This document shows, piece by piece, positions 1-8,763 of a DNA stretch of 64,000 bases. Origin of the DNA: Peribacillus simplex (GTDB lineage: Bacteria > Bacillota > Bacilli > Bacillales > DSM-1321); contig NZ_CP011008.1 of the NCBI RefSeq assembly GCF_001578185.1, positions 3,252,001-3,316,000 on the forward strand, written 5' to 3'. The notes beneath the pieces were generated by a model. That model was not told where the DNA came from and did no database searches. It worked only from the letters and a program-made list of their open reading frames with translations. Every line of letters begins with the position of its first letter. Position 1 is the stretch's first letter. Both the position numbers and the translations under genes were made by a program.

Positions 1-762
1 CCTTATATATTGACTTTACACAAAAAGGGAAAAACCTGGAATAAGGGCCTTTTTAAAGCTGGGTTTCATATCGGAGTTTGGCTTTTTTTAGGCTATGGGC
101 TTCAAACAATCGGATTGAATTATACTACTCCTGCGAAGACAGGCTTCATAACGGGATTAAGTGTCGTCATGGTACCGGTTTTTTCTCTGCTTCTTTTAAA
201 ACATAGGCTTTCCCGTAATACAATTATAGGTGTCACTGCCGCAACCGTTGGGCTTTATTTAATGACGTTCGCTGACCGGTCCAATTTGAATATCGGTGAT
301 TTATTGGTATTTTTATGCGCAATAAGTTTTGCCATGCAGATCATTACGACTGCTAGATATGCCAAGACCCTTCCCGCATTACCGTTGACGCTGATTCAGA
401 TTTCAACCGTATCTTTATTATCCTATGTTTCAGCCTTCATTTTCAAAGAGAATCATTCTATCATCTTCAGCTCGGAGGTCATGTTACAGAAAGACGTATG
501 GACTGCTTTATTGGTTACGGCAGCCCTTGCCACTGCGTTCGCCTTTTTCGCACAAACCTTCTTCCAAGCCTATACGACACCTACGAGAGTCGCATTGATT
601 TTTTCAATGGAACCGGTTTTTGCTGCGTTATCCTCATACATATTGATAGGGGAAAAATTGACTTCCGCTTCCATCATTGGCTGTGCATTCATTTTCTTGG
701 GGATGATACTTGCTGATCTGCCTGTTAATAAAAAGAAACCGATAGCAAAGGAGTTTTCTTGA
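1..762 (+). CDS. EamA/DMT-family transporter, N-terminus outside window
   Basis: The reading frame is open from base 1, so the true start lies upstream and only about 253 C-terminal residues are seen. Several hydrophobic segments alternate with short loops, and the second EamA repeat has the usual ending, with GEKLT followed by a helix of the type IIGCAFIFLGMILAD. EamA proteins are ten-helix drug/metabolite exporters of the cytoplasmic membrane; substrate cannot be read from sequence. The TTG at position 10 is internal, not a start. A strong hairpin follows the stop codon. Confidence 0.8.
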   Translation, partial: PYILTLHKKGKTWNKGLFKAGFHIGVWLFLGYGLQTIGLNYTTPAKTGFITGLSVVMVPVFSLLLLKHRLSRNTIIGVTAATVGLYLMTFADRSNLNIGDLLVFLCAISFAMQIITTARYAKTLPALPLTLIQISTVSLLSYVSAFIFKENHSIIFSSEVMLQKDVWTALLVTAALATAFAFFAQTFFQAYTTPTRVALIFSMEPVFAALSSYILIGEKLTSASIIGCAFIFLGMILADLPVNKKKPIAKEFS

Positions 763-772
763 AAAGCCATAA

Positions 773-812
773 AAATAAATCGGACTTCAAAGTAACGAAG
801 TCCGATTTATTT
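773..812. terminator. Bidirectional intrinsic terminator
   Basis: A perfect 16-bp inverted repeat (arms 773-788 and 797-812) with an 8-nt loop and A/T-rich outer ends separates the convergent transporter gene and the small minus-strand gene, whose stop codon lies inside the right arm. Confidence 0.85.
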
Positions 813-1100
813 AAGCAGCCCCTGTTCTTTTGCAAACGATACTGCTTCACTGCGGGTTTTAATACCATTTTGTTTTAAGTTTTCCAAAAAGGAAATATAA
901 AAGCTGCCATCAAAACTCTTTTGAACCTTCAAAGTCAATTCTATTGCAGCATTGACTAAAATATCACTTGCTTCCGTGTAGCGCTTACCAAAATAAATAA
1001 AACCAATATCGTCGCTACCAAAAGTGAATCCCTTACCCTCTAAAAAACTAACATACTCTTCAGTTGATCTCGCCACTTCTGCATCCACTCCATACTTCAT
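807..1100 (-). CDS. Small conserved hypothetical protein (possibly DUF6123)
   Basis: This 97-residue soluble protein has no signal peptide or membrane segment. It contains a GFIYFGKRYTEASD motif and an amphipathic C-terminal part. From memory it resembles the Bacillaceae family DUF6123, but this was not searched. It is preceded by a modest AAGG-type ribosome site and ends in the shared terminator hairpin. No function is known to me. Confidence 0.6.
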   Translation of the reverse strand: MKYGVDAEVARSTEEYVSFLEGKGFTFGSDDIGFIYFGKRYTEASDILVNAAIELTLKVQKSFDGSFYISFLENLKQNGIKTRSEAVSFAKEQGLLK

Positions 1101-1177
1101 GCCTTATTTTCATCTTACCGTATATCAAAGATTTTGACTATCCATTTTTCGACAAAAAATTCACCGTATAAATTAAA

Positions 1178-1199
1178 GGAGCTCCCCTTGGGGAGCTCC
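1178..1199 (-). terminator. Intrinsic terminator of ypcP
   Basis: The 10-bp arms GGAGCTCCCC and GGGGAGCTCC lie directly after the ypcP stop codon (minus strand), followed by a T-rich tract (TTTAATTT) on that strand. Confidence 0.65.
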
Positions 1200-1212
1200 G
1201 AAATTTTCATTA

Positions 1213-2088
1213 TTAAATCATTTTTAGTAAAGCCCTGAATTCATGATCCCTAGCCAGATTTTTGACCTTCTCGCGATCATACTGGTAAACCGCATCGTCC
1301 AAAGAACATGAAATGGGTACATCACATTTTATTTCGGCCAGTTTTCTGGATAAATGAAGCATATCTACAGCGGATTCAATCTTAGCCCTCTGCCCGTTTG
1401 TCAATGAAGCAACATTTTCAAGAATCCCTTCGATATTTTGATACTGAATCAATAATTTCAATGCTGTCTTCTCCCCAATTCCTTTAACTCCGGGATAGTT
1501 ATCAGCTGTATCGCCCATTAAAGCTTTTAAATCGATCATTTGTCTTGGAGTGATCCCTTTCCATTCATAAAAGCTATCAGGATTATGCACTTCATAGTTA
1601 CCATATCCTTTTTTTAACAATAATACAGAAATATTTTCTTCTATCAACTGGAGCATATCTTGATCGCCTGTCAATATACCCACCCGGCTATGTTGGGCAG
1701 ATGCCTTCGCAATTGTCCCGATACAGTCATCCGCTTCATATCCAGAGAGCCCTATGTTAGGGATATCAAATGCTTCAACCGCTTTTTTAGCTAAGTCGAA
1801 TTGAGGTATCATTTCGACCGGAGCTTCTGAACGATTAGCCTTGTATCCATCAAATAATTCATTTCTGAAAGTCTTGCTGCCCATATCCCAGCACACCGCT
1901 ACATGGCTAGGTGAAAAATGATTCACCGCTGTCAGCATATGCTTCAAAAAACCTTGGACGGCATTAGTAGGAATGCCTTTTGAGTTAATCATGAATTGAC
2001 CAGTAACGGCCGTTGCATAAAAAGCTCTGAATAATAGCGCCATCCCGTCGACAAGCATAAAGGAAGGATGTTGCTCATTTTCTCTCAT
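1213..2088 (-). CDS. ypcP: 5'-3' exonuclease, PolA N-terminal (FEN) type
   Basis: This is a stand-alone relative of the 5' nuclease domain of DNA polymerase I, of the usual length (about 290 aa) for Bacillus YpcP. Visible FEN motifs are VDGMALLFRAFYA near the N-terminus, GYEADDCIGT and TGDQDMLQL with metal-binding aspartates, and the helix-three-turn/HhH segment GDTADNYPGVKGIGEKTA. In B. subtilis YpcP shares primer-removal duties with PolA. The frame extends upstream to 2124, but an AGAGGTG ribosome site points to the Met at 2088 (MRENE). It is transcribed alone, with a terminator after it. Confidence 0.88.
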   Translation of the reverse strand: MRENEQHPSFMLVDGMALLFRAFYATAVTGQFMINSKGIPTNAVQGFLKHMLTAVNHFSPSHVAVCWDMGSKTFRNELFDGYKANRSEAPVEMIPQFDLAKKAVEAFDIPNIGLSGYEADDCIGTIAKASAQHSRVGILTGDQDMLQLIEENISVLLLKKGYGNYEVHNPDSFYEWKGITPRQMIDLKALMGDTADNYPGVKGIGEKTALKLLIQYQNIEGILENVASLTNGQRAKIESAVDMLHLSRKLAEIKCDVPISCSLDDAVYQYDREKVKNLARDHEFRALLKMI

Positions 2089-2173
2089 TAACACATTATC
2101 ACCTCTATCATGATGTACATCCATTTTAACATAACTGTCCCCTTTTTTAAGGATCGTTTAATTGGAAAAAATA

Positions 2174-3001
2174 TTATTCAATCGGATTATCATCATAGGA
2201 GATCCAGTCACTGAAACTGCCAACATATATCTTCACATCTTTAAAGCCCGCTTCTTTCAGGGCGATATAATTGGGAGATGCCGTTACACCTGAACCACAG
2301 TAGACAATGATTTCCTTATCCCTGCCAATGCCAGTGAAATTTTCCTGAAGATCTTCCTTTTTTTTATAATAGCCATTATCCAAAACGTTCGTCCACACCT
2401 TATTAACTGCACCAGGTATATGGCCTGCTTTTTTATCAATCGGCTCCTCGATTCCCTCGTACCGTTTAGATTCCCTTGAATCCATTAAAACGATATGGTC
2501 AGGCCTATTCATTGTATAGTCCTTCACTTTTTGAAAAGATGCAAGCACGGTTTCATTTAAATCGATATGATATTCTCTAGTACTATTATTCGTTTGATTC
2601 GAGTCAATCGGATAGCCTGCATCCTTCCAGGCGCGATACCCCCCGTTAAGAACATAGACTTTCTGGTGCCCAAGATAGCTTAGCAGCCAGACAAACCTAG
2701 AAGCAAAAGAACCTTCCCCCCCATCATAAGCAATAAGCACCGTATCATTGGAGATTCCATTTGATTCTAGTTTATCTTTAAACTTTTCCAGGTCAGGAAG
2801 AGGATGTCTTCCTCCGTGTTTATGAACTTGCCCCGATAAATCCTTTTCGAGATCGAAATAAACAGCGCCGGAAATATGGTCTTTCTCGTATTCATTATGC
2901 CCTGCATCAGGAGAACCCAGCTGAAAGCGGCAGTCACAGATCCTGATATCACTAGAATTCAACAATGGCAACAGCTCTTCTTTTTCCATTATATAACCCA
3001 T
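2174..3001 (-). CDS. Sulfurtransferase (two rhodanese domains)
   Basis: A protein of about 275 aa with tandem rhodanese domains. The inactive N-terminal domain has CDCRFQLGSPDAG and HISGAVYFDLEKD. The C-terminal domain carries the active loop CGSGVTA with the catalytic cysteine, typical of the thiosulfate/3-mercaptopyruvate sulfurtransferase (SseA) group. It moves sulfane sulfur to thiol acceptors in the cytosol. The GGGGG ribosome site sits 8 nt before the Met at 3001 and too close to the Met at 3007, so the inner start is preferred. It lies between ypcP and a nucleotidyltransferase gene; co-transcription with the latter is likely (12-nt gap). Confidence 0.87.
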   Translation of the reverse strand: MGYIMEKEELLPLLNSSDIRICDCRFQLGSPDAGHNEYEKDHISGAVYFDLEKDLSGQVHKHGGRHPLPDLEKFKDKLESNGISNDTVLIAYDGGEGSFASRFVWLLSYLGHQKVYVLNGGYRAWKDAGYPIDSNQTNNSTREYHIDLNETVLASFQKVKDYTMNRPDHIVLMDSRESKRYEGIEEPIDKKAGHIPGAVNKVWTNVLDNGYYKKKEDLQENFTGIGRDKEIIVYCGSGVTASPNYIALKEAGFKDVKIYVGSFSDWISYDDNPIE

Positions 3002-3013
3002 CTGCATAGCCCC

Positions 3014-3775
3014 CTATTTCAAAATGGTCCAAATTAATTGATTAAGCTCCGTTTCCATGTTCTTCCCTGGAGGAAGCTTATTTATTTCATTCTTTAAGGA
3101 AAGTGATTTCCCTTCTAATAATGAAAGATTCTTTTCGCTTTCATTGTTGCTTATAAATTCTTCCTTTTGTTTTGCTTTAAATATTCGGGTCATCCTGGTT
3201 TTCATTTCTTGATCGATGGTAACCGCTTCAAGTAATTCCCAAACGGATAAAGGTGGCAATGCCCCCTTTTGGATGATATGTTCCAGGATTAAATACGAAC
3301 GGTAAACTTGTACCCATGTTTTTAGTCCTTTTCTTTCAGAGTCCCTTGTTTTTGTCAATTGTTGAAGGTTGTCGCCCATCATCCGATAGTAATGGTGTCC
3401 TAGTGCCTTTTTGGAATAGCAATCCGCTATCAAACCATTCATCTTTCTATAATAATCCGGATGAGTAATCAGCTTGATTGGTGACTGAAATAATTCAAAT
3501 AGTGCAGGATTACTCTTTATCGTAAGACGGGATGATTTAAATAGATCCCAACCTTCCATGTCATATATGTTTTCTTTCAAATGAATCACTTCAACTGCCG
3601 GACTCAAGCTGAGGTAAGATCGCTTATCATTATGAACATATATAAACCGAACATCGATATCCGAATGGGCGGATGGTAAACCAAAAGAATGGCTGCCAGT
3701 AACAGCAGCCATCAAAATGGTCATATTCTCCTCTATTTCCAGTATCTTCAATTTCGAAATAAGGTTTTCTTTCAT
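3014..3775 (-). CDS. Predicted nucleotidyltransferase (RlaP/YcgL-like)
   Basis: A 253-aa protein whose N-terminal region has a DNA polymerase beta-type nucleotidyltransferase signature, GSHSFGLPSAHSDIDVRF, with the two metal-binding aspartates of the DxD pair. The rest is helical and charged. It resembles the YcgL/RlaP family, in which members have been linked to RNA repair by genome context; the true substrate is unknown. It lies 12 nt upstream of the sulfurtransferase and 15 nt downstream of dynA, so the three may form one transcript. Confidence 0.75.
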   Translation of the reverse strand: MKENLISKLKILEIEENMTILMAAVTGSHSFGLPSAHSDIDVRFIYVHNDKRSYLSLSPAVEVIHLKENIYDMEGWDLFKSSRLTIKSNPALFELFQSPIKLITHPDYYRKMNGLIADCYSKKALGHHYYRMMGDNLQQLTKTRDSERKGLKTWVQVYRSYLILEHIIQKGALPPLSVWELLEAVTIDQEMKTRMTRIFKAKQKEEFISNNESEKNLSLLEGKSLSLKNEINKLPPGKNMETELNQLIWTILK

Positions 3776-3790
3776 GAATGAACCTCGTTT

Positions 3791-6700
3791 CTATTTCGAA
3801 TGCATTTTTGCCAATTCCGCTACTGCATTTTCATAATACGGTAAATCTACCGTTTCCTCCATTGCTGCACGTAAACCTGCAAAGATCTCCGATATTTCCG
3901 TCTTAAACTCTTTTTGAATCGCAAGTAACTCTTGATCAAGAACTTCATTATACATTTCGAAAATCCGCTCACCCTGTCCTTTTACATACATTAGGGCAGG
4001 ATCATCCAAACGCTTCTGAAGCCCTTCACTCATTTTCAATTTCTCATTTTTTTCAAAGAAAGATTTTGGATTTTTAAATAACGCCAATTCCTTTTTGAAT
4101 TCCCCAGTTTCCAATTGGACAAAAGCTCCTGTGAATTCAAGGGACTCCCTCTCATTAGGTTCATAAGGCTGTAATGAAAGGGTTTTTCTTACTTTTTGAA
4201 TTTGCTGAAGCAAACTGCTTTGTTTCTCGTTCAGCAATTTATTTACGAACATTTCCGTCCTTAAAGCCGTTGCCCGCATTTCCTGGGCAAGGTCAAAGCC
4301 CAACGCATCCAATAAGTTCTTCATCGCTTGCTTGAGGACAATTTTCAGATCCCCTCCATCATCCTTTAAGACGGCCGGGTTGAACGATTCCTTGAAGAAA
4401 TCATTAAATCGGAAAAAGACCCGTTGCTTACTATAGAAAGTCAATTCATCGATTTCTTTTTTCAAACGTTGCTTTTCCGCATCCCCTTTAATGACAGAGA
4501 GCAGTTCCGAAATGGACTGTGCCTCATGTGAAAGGGAGTCCAGAGCTTTTCGTTTCGCCTTTTCATCCTGCATGGAAGCTGTAATTACATCACGGAGCAG
4601 TTCATCCGTTCTTTTTACGGCCGCTTTAGCCGATTCGATTGCAAGTCCAGTTAAATCGTTTTCGATGAAAGCATCGAATTGGTCTTGGAATTCCGAAATA
4701 CCGCTATTTTGTAGGAACGAATGCTTAAATGATCCAGGCGTCTGTTTTTCCATCAATGCTCCCTTACTCGTAAGCGGGAACAGTTTTGGAAAACGGATTC
4801 CGAATCCATTCAATTGATCTGTGACATAATCCATCACTTCGTCCAATTCGTCAGTGGTTTGTGCAAGATCGACTGCATTGACAATGAAGAACATCTTATC
4901 CATCGCGAAAGAATCTTTCACACGTCCAAGTTGTATCAAGAACTCCCTATCTGCCCGTGAAAATGGGTGATTATAATAGGTCACAAAAAGGATGGCATCC
5001 GAATTCTTAATATATTCGAAAGCTGCTCCTGTATGTCTGGCATTTATCGAATCCGCCCCTGGGGTGTCAACAAGCACCATCCCCTGCTTTGTCATTTCAC
5101 AGTCGTAACGCAATTCAATCAAATCAACAAGGCACGACTTGGACTCTTCTGCAGCAAAACGTTTAAACCCTTCAAGATCAACCGTAACCACATTTCCTAA
5201 ATCATCTTGGTGCTGGGGCATCCCTTGATGGAAAGCCCTTAAGAAGGATAAATGCGTTTTCCCTTTATCAACTTCCCCTGCCTTCGCAATGATTTGTCCT
5301 GCTATGTGAAGTGCTTCATCCAGTGTCTTTGCCGATTTATCAAAAGCTGCCAAAGCCAGGCTCACATCTTCTAACAGCATCGCTTCCGTCTTTAATTTGA
5401 CGGTTGCCGTTCCATGTGGATGCTCAGCATCTGAAGACATGATTTTGTTGATTGCCGCAGTTGTCGGATTAGGTGAAACAGGAAGGACACTTTCTCCCAT
5501 CAGTGCATTGGCAAAGGAAGATTTACCCGCACTGAATGCACCAAAGAGGGCAACCGTGAAAGTCTGCTGTTCCAGGCGATTTGCCTTATCTGTCAATTCT
5601 TTATAAAGTGATTGAAATCCTCTCAAAGGCTGTATCAGCTTGGCTGCCTGATGTAAACTCGTTGCAGTCTCCATCAGCTTTTCTTTTCCGCGTAAATCAG
5701 CAGCATCAGATGAAGAAACAGCTACAGAAGGAACAGCTTCCTTACTATCTATATCATGATCCGTTTCAGGTTGTTCGTCGACGTGCATTGAATTACTTCC
5801 TTTATCGATTCTCATGATTTTTACTGTAATATTTTTTTCTTCTTCATTCCATTGAGTTAAAAGCGTATCGATATCACGCTCATCAACTGATGTTTCAGTT
5901 TGATTGGCAATGGCCTCTAATCGTTCCGTTTGGTACTTGATTTCCGCGTTCATCGCCGCTGTAACTTTAAGGGCTTCCGCAAATTCGGAAAAACCTTCAA
6001 GTTCCTTATCTATGGAAATAGACTGCTGTTCCACTATTCCTTCCATAACGGCGACCATTCCATTCAAAAATCCTTCAGATATTTCACGTGCTTTCTTCTT
6101 GATGGCTGAGGCTAAATCATTCGTATAGTTTAAAACGTATTCACCTGTAATATCGACTTGAGGCTTTAAAGAGTTTTTTATGTAAGCTTCCGTTACCTCG
6201 ATATGAAGTCCCTGCGCCTTACTTTCAAATGTTGAATCATGGATTTCCGCTTGATTAAGCGTTTTAACCGCCAATTCTTTAAGATGCCATTCAAGCTGGG
6301 TTTTCACCTTTTCTTGTAAATCGGCCAAGAATGCTTTAATACGTTCCTCACGCTCGGCCTCGGTTTTTTTCTTGGCAAATAATAGACCCATTTTAAAATC
6401 CGGCTGAGCCGATTCCAAGAAAGATTTACCTAGGTCCCGTGTAGCCGCGGGCATGATGTATGCACTTTTCAAAATTGTTTCTAATGCTTCAGCATATTGG
6501 ACCTTGATGTCCTCTATACGTCCAGTTAATGATTTTTTTTCTTTTAATAGGCTGTCCACTTGATTCGTCAAGTGAATTCGCTCTTCATGAGGAAGGTCTG
6601 ATAATGCTTCTAAATCCTCGGCATGTTCCTCTTCATATTGTTCCTTCAGCCAAATAAGGTGCCTTTCGACAAGCGCTTTAGCCGATTGCATGATGGCATC

Positions 6701-7507
6701 TTTCCCATCATTCTGACCTTTGCCTGCCATTTCATATATAAATTGCCGAACGACTTCAATTTCATTTTCGCTATTGTTCAAATCTCTTACAGATGTATAA
6801 AAAATCCCATCAGGATATACATTCCAGTTCGCAAATGCTTCAGTAACGGAAAGCTTGAAGTCTTGGAAGCTAAGCTCATTCTCATCATGCTTATCGATCA
6901 TATTGATAATTAAGTATGTCGGCTTTTCAGCCTCCAACAATTCTTTGGTGAATAGGAAGTTGACTTCTGATTGGACGTGATTATAATCCATAACATAGAA
7001 GACCACATCAGCTAAATGCAAGGCGGATTCCGTAGAAACTCGATGTGCATCATCCGTCGAATCAATTCCTGGTGTATCCATGATTGCACATGATTCCGGC
7101 ATTGAAAAGTGATTGGAACTTATCGTTATTGCCGATACTGAATCACCATCCTTGGCAAATTTCTTGACCTCTTTAAAATCATAAGGTGCAGGAAATAAGA
7201 CTGGAGGCTGATGATGGTAAAAGACTTTGGCATAGTCTTCCCCTTTTTGGACCTTTACCGTATTTGCACTCGTTGGAATCGGACTTGAAGGCAATACTTG
7301 ATCACCAAGGAGAAAGTTGATCATACTTGATTTCCCCGCTGAAAAATGCCCGCAAAAAGCAATGATGAACTCCTCATCATTCACTTTCATGATTAATTGT
7401 TTCAGTTTATCTGCATTGCCTGTATCGCCTGCCGATTGAAATTTATCATACATGGCAGTCAAAATCCCCAACAATTTGGACCGTTGTTTTAATGTTTCTT
7501 GAATCAT
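3791..7507 (-). CDS. dynA: Tandem dynamin-like GTPase DynA
   Basis: A 1238-aa protein formed by two fused bacterial dynamin modules. The first has a P-loop GHFSAGKSS at residues 53-61 and a G3 motif DTPGIDSTDD. The second has GAFSAGKSS near residue 655 and DTPGADSINARHTG. Long helical stalk regions follow each GTPase domain. B. subtilis DynA (YpbR) is of similar size, binds and tethers membranes, and protects cells against phage and pore-forming stress. The start is the ATG after an AAGGGG site. Both P-loops are intact, so no loss of function is visible. Confidence 0.92.
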   Translation of the reverse strand: MIQETLKQRSKLLGILTAMYDKFQSAGDTGNADKLKQLIMKVNDEEFIIAFCGHFSAGKSSMINFLLGDQVLPSSPIPTSANTVKVQKGEDYAKVFYHHQPPVLFPAPYDFKEVKKFAKDGDSVSAITISSNHFSMPESCAIMDTPGIDSTDDAHRVSTESALHLADVVFYVMDYNHVQSEVNFLFTKELLEAEKPTYLIINMIDKHDENELSFQDFKLSVTEAFANWNVYPDGIFYTSVRDLNNSENEIEVVRQFIYEMAGKGQNDGKDAIMQSAKALVERHLIWLKEQYEEEHAEDLEALSDLPHEERIHLTNQVDSLLKEKKSLTGRIEDIKVQYAEALETILKSAYIMPAATRDLGKSFLESAQPDFKMGLLFAKKKTEAEREERIKAFLADLQEKVKTQLEWHLKELAVKTLNQAEIHDSTFESKAQGLHIEVTEAYIKNSLKPQVDITGEYVLNYTNDLASAIKKKAREISEGFLNGMVAVMEGIVEQQSISIDKELEGFSEFAEALKVTAAMNAEIKYQTERLEAIANQTETSVDERDIDTLLTQWNEEEKNITVKIMRIDKGSNSMHVDEQPETDHDIDSKEAVPSVAVSSSDAADLRGKEKLMETATSLHQAAKLIQPLRGFQSLYKELTDKANRLEQQTFTVALFGAFSAGKSSFANALMGESVLPVSPNPTTAAINKIMSSDAEHPHGTATVKLKTEAMLLEDVSLALAAFDKSAKTLDEALHIAGQIIAKAGEVDKGKTHLSFLRAFHQGMPQHQDDLGNVVTVDLEGFKRFAAEESKSCLVDLIELRYDCEMTKQGMVLVDTPGADSINARHTGAAFEYIKNSDAILFVTYYNHPFSRADREFLIQLGRVKDSFAMDKMFFIVNAVDLAQTTDELDEVMDYVTDQLNGFGIRFPKLFPLTSKGALMEKQTPGSFKHSFLQNSGISEFQDQFDAFIENDLTGLAIESAKAAVKRTDELLRDVITASMQDEKAKRKALDSLSHEAQSISELLSVIKGDAEKQRLKKEIDELTFYSKQRVFFRFNDFFKESFNPAVLKDDGGDLKIVLKQAMKNLLDALGFDLAQEMRATALRTEMFVNKLLNEKQSSLLQQIQKVRKTLSLQPYEPNERESLEFTGAFVQLETGEFKKELALFKNPKSFFEKNEKLKMSEGLQKRLDDPALMYVKGQGERIFEMYNEVLDQELLAIQKEFKTEISEIFAGLRAAMEETVDLPYYENAVAELAKMHSK

Positions 7508-7929
7508 GAATCCATACCCCTTAATCTATCGTCATTTTAATACTCTTATTGTAAACGATTTCGTTTGTTATTCATACAGTCAGCTTTAGTTTTACTTTAT
7601 GATTTATTATAGGCCATGTTCAAAAAAAAACCACCTATTGGCGGATTCATGCAGTTTGATTCATATCTTGTTAATTCATTTGAATAAAAAAGGCTCTTTT
7701 CGTAAAGATTGTTGTTTTTAAAACGAAACTATTTAAGGTTGATTGGAGCGGAATTGCGAGACTCCTGCGGGAGCAGCGGGACAGGTGAGACCCCACAGGC
7801 GTTTACGCCGAGGAGGCTCACCGCCCGCACCAAGGAAAGCGAGCATCTGGAGGGGAAATCTACCACAACTCACTACCTGGTAAATAGCAACAAAGTATGT
7901 GAAAACAGCCATAAAAAAAACCAGGATGA
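7508..7929. other. Intergenic gap holding a repeat and terminator
   Basis: There is no credible gene between the dynA start and the small membrane-protein gene. The stretch holds the dynA promoter area, an A/T-rich segment, repeat copy R1 (7738-7870) and the terminator of the next minus-strand gene. An open frame running over 7709-8017 on the plus strand is an artefact of the GC-rich repeat. Confidence 0.6.
7738..7870 (+). repeat. GC-rich intergenic repeat, copy R1
   Basis: About 133 bp starting GTTGATTGGAGCGG and ending GAAATC-TACCACAACTC, far richer in G+C than its surroundings. Internal blocks ACTCCTGCGGGA, GAGACCCC-CAGGCG, GAGGAGGCTCACCGCCCGC and GGAAAGCGAGCA give nested pairing potential. 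Related copies lie at 33284-33389 and 63244-63371. It belongs to a family of intergenic repeats that I recall as common in Bacillaceae. This copy has no transposase beside it. Confidence 0.8.
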
Positions 7930-7939
7930 TTACCTGGTT
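7911..7939 (-). terminator. Intrinsic terminator of small membrane protein gene
   Basis: The stem AACCAGG/CCTGGTT (7919-7925 with 7933-7939) overlaps the stop codon and is followed on the minus strand by eight or more T residues. Confidence 0.75.
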
Positions 7940-8088
7940 GTAGGAGTGGGGTTAAATGCAGCTCGGTTTTCCATTGTTGACCCGGTAAAGGGTTTAACTG
8001 CCTTTGCCGGTTTTTGAATATTATTTAATAAATGTTTCATCACAAAACCATATGTAGCGATTGTCAATAAAATGAATAACCAGACCAT
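7930..8088 (-). CDS. Small one-TM membrane protein (52-56 aa)
   Basis: A short frame encodes a hydrophobic N-terminal segment (MVWLFILLTIATYGFVM) followed by a basic, proline- and threonine-rich tail (KPAKAVKPF and ending NPTPTTR). The start may be the ATG at 8088, 12 nt after an AGAGG site, or the ATG at 8100, which lies directly against that site. A terminator with a long T run overlaps the stop, which supports a real transcript. The predicted topology is one membrane helix with a short C-terminal tail. No family is recognised. Confidence 0.6.
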   Translation of the reverse strand: MVWLFILLTIATYGFVMKHLLNNIQKPAKAVKPFTGSTMENRAAFNPTPTTR

Positions 8089-8229
8089 TACCAACACCAT
8101 CCTCTTATATATTGAGTAGCTTTAGTTTTATTATAAAATTTATCGATATTTGATTGAGAATAATTTTCATCTTCATTTAGAATCTTATCATGAACGATAA
8201 TCATTTTCAATAAGAAAATAAAGTTTTTA

Positions 8230-8763
8230 TTATTTTCCCTTAAAAACCGTAGAATATTCCGTATGTTCCTTTAATGCCTTTTCTTCGAGGGGGATTCGAA
8301 CCGCCATCATCCATGCGTTCAAAAAACTAAAGATGATAGCTGTATAATATGCATTGAATAATAAAGAAATAACTATAATCTCCGTTGCCACTATTATATA
8401 GTTCGGATGTTTGAAATATTTATAAGGACCTTTAATGACTACTTCGGCATTAGGAACCACAATGATTTTTGTATTCCAGTGTTTTCCCAATGAACTGATC
8501 ACCCAAATCCTTCCCGACTGCGCAATCAGAAAAAGGATCAGCCAAATCGGCCAAAGTCCAGCCACATCCCTTTCATAAGCGAGCACTTCAATAATGAGAA
8601 CAATAAAAAAACTAAGGTGCATAAGAACCATCCATCTGTAATGGGACTCACCGTATTCTACAGCTCCTGCACCTTTCAACTGCTTTTCATTTTGTTTGGC
8701 AATATATAATTCAACCAGGCGCTGAATGGCAATCAAGATGATGAAAATGGCAAAGAGCATCAT
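8230..8763 (-). CDS. bpsB: Isoprenylcysteine carboxyl methyltransferase-like, alkylpyrone methylase BpsB
   Basis: A polytopic membrane protein of about 177 aa with five hydrophobic segments and the ICMT-type motif GPYKYFKHPNY near the C-terminus, which binds S-adenosylmethionine, followed by IPLEEKAL. In B. subtilis its homologue YpbQ (BpsB) methylates the alkylpyrones made by the type III polyketide synthase. The ATG overlaps the bpsA stop codon as ATGA (8760-8763), giving tight translational coupling. The frame could start at a GTG at 8769, but that GTG lies inside the GAGGTG ribosome site. Confidence 0.88.
   Translation of the reverse strand: MMLFAIFIILIAIQRLVELYIAKQNEKQLKGAGAVEYGESHYRWMVLMHLSFFIVLIIEVLAYERDVAGLWPIWLILFLIAQSGRIWVISSLGKHWNTKIIVVPNAEVVIKGPYKYFKHPNYIIVATEIIVISLLFNAYYTAIIFSFLNAWMMAVRIPLEEKALKEHTEYSTVFKGK

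Noticed and set aside
7709..8017. 102-codon plus-strand frame
   Set aside because: It runs across repeat R1 and antisense to the small membrane gene; GC-rich repeats keep frames open by chance.
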